Positions 13,899-19,250 of a stretch of 19,250 nucleotides of DNA are shown in pieces. Source of the DNA: Flavobacterium psychrophilum. GTDB lineage: Bacteria > Bacteroidota > Bacteroidia > Flavobacteriales > Flavobacteriaceae. The translations under genes were made by a program, and so were the position numbers. The stretch spans positions 1-19,250 of the forward strand of contig CAMBOW010000029.1 of NCBI GenBank assembly GCA_945869365.1, given 5' to 3'. The first letter of the stretch is position 1. Every line of letters starts with the position of its first letter. Below the pieces are notes generated by a model. That model ran no database searches and had not been told where the DNA came from. It saw only the letters and a program-made list of their open reading frames with translations.

Positions 13899-14895
13899 GG
13901 TAATAAATAGTTAAGGTATCCGTATCAATTTTTTCTTCCGAAAAGGGAACTGCTTTAAAATGAGGTGCTCGAATTCCTTCGACGAATTGAATTCCACCTG
14001 TAAACACTCGCGCTTCGTCCCAATAATTTTTGTCTATAAAGGTTTGCAAGGTTTGACGGCCGCCTTCTATAATAACCGATTGAATGTTTTTATGGTATAA
14101 AACTTCGGCGATTTGTGTGGCTACATTTTGTGAAAAATCAAGTTCATTTTGGCTGATTACCAGGGTCTCAGCTTCTGTATTAAAAATAGCACTTGTTTTT
14201 GGAATTCGTGCATGTTGGTCCAAGATCACACGAATCGGATTTCTGCCGATCCATTCCCGAACATTCAATTGCGGATTATCATCCACTACAGTTTGCGTGC
14301 CCACCAAAATCGCTTGTTCTTCGCTGCGCCATTTGTGCACCAATTGCCGGGATAGGGGACTGCTGATCCATACCGGTTTGCGTTCATCTTTTGTGAGTGG
14401 CGCGATAAATCCGTCGGCCGATTGGGCCCACTTTAAAATAATGTATGGCCGTTTTTTTTGATGAAAGGTAAAAAATCGGCGATTCAGTTGGGCACATTCA
14501 GCAGCTAATACACCAACAACTACCTCTTTTCCTGCGGCTTGCAAACGCGCAATTCCGGCGCCATTTACCTTCGCATTGTGGTCTAGGCTGCCAATAACTA
14601 CCCTTGGAATTTGTTGGTCAATAAGCAAATCACAACAGGGCGGCGTTTTGCCAAAATGACTGCAGGGTTCTAGGTTTACATATAATGTAGCCTCAGAAAG
14701 TAAGGCTTTGTTTAGTACAGAATTGATGGCATTCACTTCGGCATGGGCTTGGCCAGCTTTGTGGTGCCAACCTTCTCCAATTATATAATTGTTATGTACA
14801 ATTACACTGCCCACCAAGGGATTTGGGTAGGTGGTTCCTAGGTCTTTTTTGGCCAATTCCAAGCAGCGGGTCATGTATTTTTCGTGTGTATTCAC
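13876..14895 (-). CDS. ribD: Bifunctional riboflavin biosynthesis deaminase/reductase RibD
   Basis: RibD performs the second and third steps of riboflavin synthesis: deamination of the diaminopyrimidine ribosyl phosphate and NADPH-dependent reduction of the ribose. The 339-residue product has an N-terminal zinc deaminase with HAEVNAI (His51, Glu53) and EPCSHFGKTPPC (Cys78, Cys87), preceded by YPNPLVGSVIV. The reductase domain starts near 150 with RPYIILKWAQSADGFIA and includes GTQTVVDDNPQLN and a VIIEGG motif. Length is usual. The start is a GTG at 14893-14895; the first ATG is seven residues later and would still keep the core, so a few residues are uncertain. No FMN riboswitch fits in the 120-bp gap upstream. 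It leads the ribD-HAD-yigZ group. Confidence 0.96.
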   Translation of the reverse strand: MNTHEKYMTRCLELAKKDLGTTYPNPLVGSVIVHNNYIIGEGWHHKAGQAHAEVNAINSVLNKALLSEATLYVNLEPCSHFGKTPPCCDLLIDQQIPRVVIGSLDHNAKVNGAGIARLQAAGKEVVVGVLAAECAQLNRRFFTFHQKKRPYIILKWAQSADGFIAPLTKDERKPVWISSPLSRQLVHKWRSEEQAILVGTQTVVDDNPQLNVREWIGRNPIRVILDQHARIPKTSAIFNTEAETLVISQNELDFSQNVATQIAEVLYHKNIQSVIIEGGRQTLQTFIDKNYWDEARVFTGGIQFVEGIRAPHFKAVPFSEEKIDTDTLTIYYHDQEHPI

Positions 14896-14998
14896 GAGGT
14901 AAAAATAAGTATAATCTGCCTGGAACAGCGGCGAAGTTTATAAAAAAAATTGAGCAGGAGTTTTCGTTGGCTTTACCTGTTTTGGGTAGAATTTGTAC

Positions 14999-15006
14999 TA
15001 AATTTG
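14999..15006 (+). promoter_or_regulatory. Candidate -7 box very close to the GNAT start
   Basis: TAAATTTG is a perfect TAnnTTTG box that ends nine bases before the ATG at 15016. If used, the transcript would begin only a few bases before the start codon. No ideal -33 TTTG is present; TTTA at 14972-14975 is 23 bases upstream. Confidence 0.45.
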
Positions 15007-15015
15007 TAGCCGATT

Positions 15016-15516
15016 ATGAGCGAAAATAAACAAGCTTCCTATACGATTCGTCCCATTGAAATCGCTGACAATGCAGCAGTTGCTGCCCTAATTCGGTTGG
15101 TTTTAGTAGAACACAACGTACCCAAAATAGGTACCGCCTATGCCGATCCTCAACTCGATTATATGCAACAAACCTATGCTACTTCGCGTGCCCATTATTT
15201 TGTAGTGGAACAAAATGGAACAGTTGTAGGTGGCGCAGGCATTCAGCAATTGGAAAATGAGGCCGAAACCATCTGTGAATTACAAAAAATGTATTTCTTG
15301 TCCGAAGCCCGAGGTAAAGGTATAGGTAGCGCCATGATGAAATTTTGTTTGGATTTTGCTCAAGCTAATGGCTTCGAATATTGTTACATAGAAACCATGC
15401 CCTACATGCAAGCGGCGCAAAAACTGTATGCCAAATTTGGTTTTGATTATATTGATGTCCCGATGGGAAATACGGGTCATACCTCATGTCCGGTTTGGAT
15501 GCTAAAAAAATTATAA
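15016..15516 (+). CDS. GNAT-family N-acetyltransferase
   Basis: A 166-residue GNAT acetyltransferase, unrelated in detail to the one behind dapF. The N-terminus YTIRPIEIADNAAVAALIR is typical. The acetyl-CoA loop is LSEARGKGIGSAMMKFCLDFA (about 95-115, R-G-K-G-I-G), followed by YIETMPYMQAAQKLYAKFGF, the CoA-contacting helix. The C-terminus ends with HTSCPVWMLKKL, which I associate with a widespread flavobacterial GNAT group of unknown substrate. The stop TAA overlaps the prmC ATG by one base, so the two are probably translationally coupled. Substrate is not predictable. Confidence 0.92.
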   Translation: MSENKQASYTIRPIEIADNAAVAALIRLVLVEHNVPKIGTAYADPQLDYMQQTYATSRAHYFVVEQNGTVVGGAGIQQLENEAETICELQKMYFLSEARGKGIGSAMMKFCLDFAQANGFEYCYIETMPYMQAAQKLYAKFGFDYIDVPMGNTGHTSCPVWMLKKL

Positions 15517-16415
15517 TGCAACTCAACACCTATAAAACACAATTTATTTCCAGTTTACTACCAGTGGTGGGCGAAGTCGAAGCGCAGTCCTTTTTTTATT
15601 TGGTAGTCGAAAAGCTGCATCAGCTGCGAAGAATTGACCTGGCATTAGATCCTGATTATAAAATTTCGGAAGCTCAATTTCAGCAGTGGGAGTCCATTCG
15701 CTTGCGTTTACAAAATCAAGAACCCATACAATATATATTGGGAAGCACTTCTTTTTACGGATTACCCTTTGCTGTAAATCCGGCGGTACTTATTCCCCGT
15801 CCAGAAACCGAAGAATTAGTGGAATGGATATTGAAAAGTTTCAAGTTTAAAGTTTCAAGTTTCAGAGATTCCTTAAACCAAGCCCACCACCTACCACCTA
15901 CCACCTACTTTCCTAAATTTCTAGATATAGGTACCGGCAGCGGCTGCATTGCAATTGCCTTGGCCAAAAACCTGCCCGAGGCGCAAGTTTCTGCCTTGGA
16001 TGTGTCAGATAAAGCCTTAGAAATTGCCCGATTGAATGCCCAACGAAATGCCGTGCAGATTCATTTTATTTGCCAAAACATACTAGAAACAACTCGCTTA
16101 GATCACCAATTTGACGTAATTGTGTCGAATCCGCCCTATGTTCGGGAATTAGAAAAACACGAAATTCAAGCCAATGTGTTGGAGCACGAACCGCATTTGG
16201 CCTTGTTTGTAGCCGATGACGATGCCTTGTTGTTTTATAGAAAAATAGGGGAGTTGGCTTTTGATTTCTTAACACCCAAAGGCAATTTGTTTGTAGAAAT
16301 TAATCAGTATTTGGGCGAAGATACCCTGCAGTTATTTCGCTCTATTGGCTTTACAAACCTAGAACTCAAAAAAGACTTGTACGGAAACGACCGCATGATT
16401 CGTGCTAGCCGTTAA
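15516..16415 (+). CDS. prmC: Release factor glutamine methyltransferase PrmC (HemK)
   Basis: PrmC methylates the glutamine of the GGQ motif in release factors RF1 and RF2, speeding translation termination. The 299-residue product has the helical N-terminal recognition domain, IPRPETEELVEW at about 94-105, SAM motif I DIGTGSGCIAIALA from 137, and the catalytic NPPY at 205-208. The start is the ATG at 15516, overlapping the preceding stop as TAATG; an in-frame ATG at 15486 lies inside the GNAT gene and adds nothing conserved. Between PRPETEE and motif I there is an unusual insert of roughly 25 residues (107-131), encoded by two tandem repeat tracts with a seven-base unit. It fits the linker between the two domains, so the enzyme is probably still active. 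Its stop abuts the stop of the convergent permease gene. Confidence 0.95.
   Translation: MQLNTYKTQFISSLLPVVGEVEAQSFFYLVVEKLHQLRRIDLALDPDYKISEAQFQQWESIRLRLQNQEPIQYILGSTSFYGLPFAVNPAVLIPRPETEELVEWILKSFKFKVSSFRDSLNQAHHLPPTTYFPKFLDIGTGSGCIAIALAKNLPEAQVSALDVSDKALEIARLNAQRNAVQIHFICQNILETTRLDHQFDVIVSNPPYVRELEKHEIQANVLEHEPHLALFVADDDALLFYRKIGELAFDFLTPKGNLFVEINQYLGEDTLQLFRSIGFTNLELKKDLYGNDRMIRASR
15836..15863 (+). repeat. Heptanucleotide tandem repeat (AAGTTTC)x4 inside prmC
   Basis: Four consecutive seven-base units, AAGTTTC, AAGTTTA, AAGTTTC, AAGTTTC, with one substitution in the second. They encode residues 107-116 of PrmC (KSFKFKVSSF). Seven is not a multiple of three, so gain or loss of one unit would shift the frame. 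Confidence 0.9.
15887..15908 (+). repeat. Heptanucleotide tandem repeat (CCACCTA)x3 inside prmC
   Basis: Three perfect seven-base units CCACCTA followed by a further C, only 23 bases after the AAGTTTC tract. They encode HHLPPTTY (residues 124-131), just before SAM motif I. The two tracts have unrelated units but the same length. Confidence 0.9.
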
Positions 16416-17657
16416 CTATTCGTAGCGCAAGGCTTCAATCGGGTCGAGCTGTGCAGCTTTCATGGCGGGATAGGAGCCCGAAATTACCGCTACAATAAAG
16501 GTGGTTATTACCGCTGCCGTAATTGCCGACCACGGAATCACAAAAGCAAAGGTGAGGAGCGAGGCAATGCCATAGCCGGCAGAAATTCCGATGATAATTC
16601 CTAAGAATCCGCCCAACTGTCCAATCACAATGGTTTCAATAAAAAATTGGGTAGCAATCGTGCTTTTCTTGGCACCCAAGGCTTTGCGCACGCCAATTTC
16701 TCGGGTGCGTTCGGTAACCGAAACCAGCATGATATTCATGAGTGCAATCGAGGAACCAAAAATGGTGATGATCCCAATTACCCAGGCCGAAATACCCAAA
16801 TACTGCGTAATACTTAGAATTTTATTGATTAAATCGTCGCTGCGTGAAACCCCAAAGTTGTCGTCTTGAATTGGGTTGAGCTTGCGAATGCGGCGCATCA
16901 CACTGTTGGCGTGATCTAAGGCCGCATTCATCATGTCTTTTTTGGTCACCATCACGCTCAAGGTGTAGTTGATGTTGGGCGCCGTAAACAAGGAACGCGC
17001 CACTTGAATCGGAAGAAATACTCGCAAATCTTGGCTGTTGCCAAAGGTGGATCCCTTTTCTTTGAGTACGCCAATTACCTTAAATTTGGCGCCGCGTATG
17101 GAAATGGTTTTTCCTATCGGATTGACATCTTTGAGTAGATCTTTCAAAAAATCAGAGCCAACCAGGCAGGTTGCTGTGTTGTTTTTGATGTCAAAAGAAG
17201 TAAAATTATGTCCAGCAGTTGTTTCCAGTCCTGAATTCACCAAATAGTTTTCGTCTACGCCCAAGACCGAGATTTCGGGATCGGTTTTTTTGGATTCGAA
17301 TTTCACTTCGGCATTGGATACTGCAGAAAAGGATAAAGAAGTTTGGGTGAGCGGAAACTGGTATTTTTCTTTAAATCCTACTGCTTCGGGGTAGGAAATG
17401 ATCGGGTTGATGATTTCGCGTTCTCCACCGCGTTGGCGCTGACTTTCAAATGGATATTGATTGATGTTGAAGGTATTAGCGCCCATCGAGGCAAAATCAC
17501 TCGATACCGTATTTTCTAAGGCAGCCACCACGGTAAGTATACAAACCAAGGCGGTGATTCCAATGGCTATAATAAGCACCGTGAGTATGGTGCGCAGCAA
17601 TTGGGTTTTAATAGAGCCTAAGGCAATGCGGATGTTTTCGCGGAGTAATTTGAACAT
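16416..17657 (-). CDS. ABC transporter permease, MacB/FtsX type
   Basis: A 413-residue inner-membrane protein with four membrane segments in the MacB layout: one at about 21-45, a large periplasmic domain (about 46-285), then three near the C-terminus in an FtsX-type domain. The cytoplasmic loop SVTERTREIGVRKALGAKK and the tail YPAMKAAQLDPIEALRYE are hallmarks of the family. MacB-type systems act as mechanotransmitters for macrolide, lipopeptide or lipoprotein export and need a separate ATPase when the permease lacks one. No ATP-binding gene is beside it here: prmC converges with it and hisS diverges. It may therefore pair with an ATPase encoded elsewhere, which is common for such permeases in Bacteroidota. 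Substrate is unknown. Confidence 0.93.
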   Translation of the reverse strand: MFKLLRENIRIALGSIKTQLLRTILTVLIIAIGITALVCILTVVAALENTVSSDFASMGANTFNINQYPFESQRQRGGEREIINPIISYPEAVGFKEKYQFPLTQTSLSFSAVSNAEVKFESKKTDPEISVLGVDENYLVNSGLETTAGHNFTSFDIKNNTATCLVGSDFLKDLLKDVNPIGKTISIRGAKFKVIGVLKEKGSTFGNSQDLRVFLPIQVARSLFTAPNINYTLSVMVTKKDMMNAALDHANSVMRRIRKLNPIQDDNFGVSRSDDLINKILSITQYLGISAWVIGIITIFGSSIALMNIMLVSVTERTREIGVRKALGAKKSTIATQFFIETIVIGQLGGFLGIIIGISAGYGIASLLTFAFVIPWSAITAAVITTFIVAVISGSYPAMKAAQLDPIEALRYE

Positions 17658-17668
17658 GGGTAAAATTT

Positions 17669-17725
17669 GGCACGAATTTACACTAATTGAAACAAGTTTG
17701 CGGGATTAGCGTGTGTAATTAGTAT
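17669..17725. repeat. Candidate dispersed intergenic repeat between permease and hisS
   Basis: The minus strand reads AATTAGTGTAAATTCGTGCC (17669-17688), a phrase I associate with scattered intergenic repeats in Flavobacterium genomes. ACTAATT (17682-17688) and AATTAGT (17717-17723) form an inverted pair. The dispersed nature cannot be verified from one copy. Confidence 0.3.
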
Positions 17726-17775
17726 AAAAATAAGATATTTGCAGCTCAGATTAATTTCCCATAAATCCCGCTAGT

Positions 17776-19149
17776 ATGGCAGCCAAACCAAGTGTTCCAA
17801 AAGGCACCCGCGATTTTTCACCCCTCGAAGTACACAAACGCCGGTACATCATGCAGGTGATTCAACGCCATTTTGAACAATTTGGTTTTCAACCCATCGA
17901 AACGCCTTCGTTTGAAAATTCGGAGACCTTGCTCGGCAAATATGGAGAAGAAGGCGACCGCTTGATTTTTAAAATCCTCAACTCCGGTGATTTTTTAGAC
18001 AAAATTTCTCCCGATGAATTGGCTGGCAGCACCGCCAAACAACTGAGTACTAAAATCTCCGAAAAAGCCCTGCGTTACGACCTAACGGTGCCCTTTGCCC
18101 GCTATGTGGTGCAACACCAAAACGAGTTGGAATTCCCGTTCAAGCGCTACCAAATACAACCGGTTTGGCGTGCCGATCGTCCGCAAAAAGGACGTTACCG
18201 CGAGTTTTACCAATGTGATGCCGATGTGGTGGGTTCGCAATCGCTGTGGCAAGAAGTTGAGTTTATCCAATTGTATGATGCAGTATTTACTGCCTTGGGA
18301 TTAGTTGGAACCACCATAAAAATCAACAACCGAAAAATATTATCGGGACTTGCACAGGTAATTGGTGCGGCTGATAAACTCATAGATTTTACCGTTGCCT
18401 TAGACAAATTAGACAAAATAGGTGAGGCAGGTGTGCAACAAGAAATGTTGCACAAAGGCCTAAGCCAAACGGCTATAGACAAGGTGTCTCCTTTGTTTCA
18501 TTTTACAGGAACTTGGGCCGAAAAATTAGCCCAACTCAAACTGCTTTTGACCGATTCGGCCGAAGGATTACAAGGCATAACAGAGTTAGAAACCATTGGC
18601 AACGCGATACATTCCTTAGGCTTGCAAACGGCGCAATTGGAACTCGATGTAACCTTAGCCCGTGGCTTAAATTACTATACCGGCGCTATTTTTGAAGTCG
18701 CTGCTCCCAAACAAGTGGCCATGGGCTCTATAGGCGGGGGAGGACGATACGATGATTTAACTGGAATTTTTGGCTTGAACAACGTGAGTGGAGTAGGAAT
18801 TTCTTTTGGTTTAGATCGCATTTATTTGGTGCTCGACGAATTGAATTTATTTCCCGAATCGCTGGCAGCGAGCTGTATCGCATTGTTTGTGAATTATGGC
18901 CAAACCGAAGCAATTTATGCATTGCAAGCCATCAAACAATTGCGCGCCAACGGAGTAGCTGTAGAATTATATCCCGATGCGGTAAAGATGGGCAAGCAAT
19001 TTGCCCACGCCGACAAACGACAAATTCCTTTTGTGGTCATTGCCGGATCAGACGAAATGCAAAATAATAGCTTTGCGCTCAAAAACTTGGCGGCTGGCAC
19101 GCAAGAAATTCTATCGTTAGCCCAATTGATTGACGCCTTGACCAACTAA
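17776..19149 (+). CDS. hisS: Histidyl-tRNA synthetase
   Basis: HisRS charges tRNA-His with histidine. The 457-residue class II synthetase begins with VPKGTRDFSPLE and motif 1 (FGFQPIETPSFE, 36-47). LRYDLTVPFARY follows at 99-110. Motif 2 spans about 123-147 and includes QPVWRADRPQKGRYREFYQ. The HisRS-specific ARGLNYYTGAIFE loop and motif 3 (GISFGLDRIYL) come next, followed by the anticodon-binding domain. Length is normal and the reading frame complete. The chosen ATG gives a few residues before PKGTRDF, as usual. GATATTTG at 17734-17741 is one mismatch from a -7 box, but no -33 element fits. I see no T-box. It ends at a hairpin terminator. Confidence 0.98.
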   Translation: MAAKPSVPKGTRDFSPLEVHKRRYIMQVIQRHFEQFGFQPIETPSFENSETLLGKYGEEGDRLIFKILNSGDFLDKISPDELAGSTAKQLSTKISEKALRYDLTVPFARYVVQHQNELEFPFKRYQIQPVWRADRPQKGRYREFYQCDADVVGSQSLWQEVEFIQLYDAVFTALGLVGTTIKINNRKILSGLAQVIGAADKLIDFTVALDKLDKIGEAGVQQEMLHKGLSQTAIDKVSPLFHFTGTWAEKLAQLKLLLTDSAEGLQGITELETIGNAIHSLGLQTAQLELDVTLARGLNYYTGAIFEVAAPKQVAMGSIGGGGRYDDLTGIFGLNNVSGVGISFGLDRIYLVLDELNLFPESLAASCIALFVNYGQTEAIYALQAIKQLRANGVAVELYPDAVKMGKQFAHADKRQIPFVVIAGSDEMQNNSFALKNLAAGTQEILSLAQLIDALTN

Positions 19150-19167
19150 AATTGACCGTTATCTTGT

Positions 19168-19200
19168 AAAAAAAAGCTTCCTTATTCGGGACGCTTTTTT
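19168..19200 (+). terminator. Rho-independent terminator of hisS
   Basis: A run of A precedes an imperfect stem (AAGC and TCC pairing with GGA and GCTT around one T-C mismatch) followed by six T. It starts about 20 bases after the hisS stop. I see nothing identifiable in the remaining 50 bases to the window edge. Confidence 0.78.
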
Positions 19201-19250
19201 CGTTGGTTTGGGGGGTGTTGTACTTAGGGGCTCAATATTTTTTTGCTGCT

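Noticed and set aside
14896..15015. FMN riboswitch upstream of ribD
   Set aside because: The 120-bp divergent gap shows none of the conserved RFN-element blocks and is too short to hold one plus a promoter.
14823..15029. Plus-strand 68-residue frame across the ribD-GNAT gap
   Set aside because: Antisense to the ribD start and running into the GNAT start in another frame; no protein-like pattern.
15486..15515. Earlier ATG start for prmC
   Set aside because: It lies inside the GNAT reading frame, and the TAATG overlap at 15514-15518 is the usual coupling arrangement.
15836..15908. Repeats in prmC as a CRISPR or mobile element
   Set aside because: Units are seven bases in direct tandem without spacers, and the reading frame continues intact through them.

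Overview
The window looks like chromosomal core sequence from a member of the Bacteroidota, most likely a Flavobacterium-type flavobacterium. The evidence is low-GC DNA, gene starts without purine-rich Shine-Dalgarno sequences, several matches to the Bacteroidota -7 box TAnnTTTG, a long-form GAPDH with an N-terminal extension of about 130 residues, a mitochondrial-type aconitase, and the gene order dnaA / low-molecular-weight tyrosine phosphatase / RsmI-like methyltransferase. I see no integrase, transposase, phage gene, CRISPR array, tRNA or rRNA. Nearly all of the sequence is coding, and no gene-free stretch exceeds 300 bases.

Layout. 1-406 is the 3' end of an aconitase gene, followed by a strong terminator. 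546-1952 is an APC-family amino acid permease with its own terminator. On the minus strand come a C-terminal fragment of an Nramp metal transporter (about 1991-2200, apparently a gene remnant), the long GAPDH (2196-3644) and an HtrA/DegP protease (3809-5209). Diverging from the protease is a tight plus-strand run: dapF, a GNAT acetyltransferase, mltG and a DUF2279 envelope protein (5391-8676). A lysozyme-like protein with its own candidate promoter follows (8773-9408). A bidirectional terminator at about 9425-9460 separates this from the minus-strand cluster dnaA, tyrosine phosphatase, RsmI-like methyltransferase (12081 down to 9458). A very AT-rich 197-bp region divides dnaA from a divergent YbgC-type thioesterase (12279-12677). 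The thioesterase converges with a minus-strand group of ribD, a HAD phosphatase and yigZ (14895 down to 12679). A second GNAT gene overlaps prmC by one base (15016-16415). prmC converges with a MacB/FtsX-type ABC permease (16416-17657), which diverges from hisS (17776-19149). hisS ends at a terminator.

Functional themes are central carbon metabolism (aconitase, GAPDH), cell wall and envelope (dapF, mltG, lysozyme-like protein, HtrA, DUF2279 protein), replication initiation (dnaA), riboflavin synthesis (ribD) and translation (hisS, prmC). Most genes are ordinary housekeeping genes.

I found no convincing undescribed multi-gene system. The observations most worth a second look are small: two heptanucleotide tandem repeat tracts inside the prmC reading frame, which could in principle switch the gene by slippage; the Nramp remnant behind GAPDH; four helically phased TTAAC-type repeats between htrA and dapF; and three copies of a 13-bp AATCGATT-containing sequence around the GAPDH promoter.
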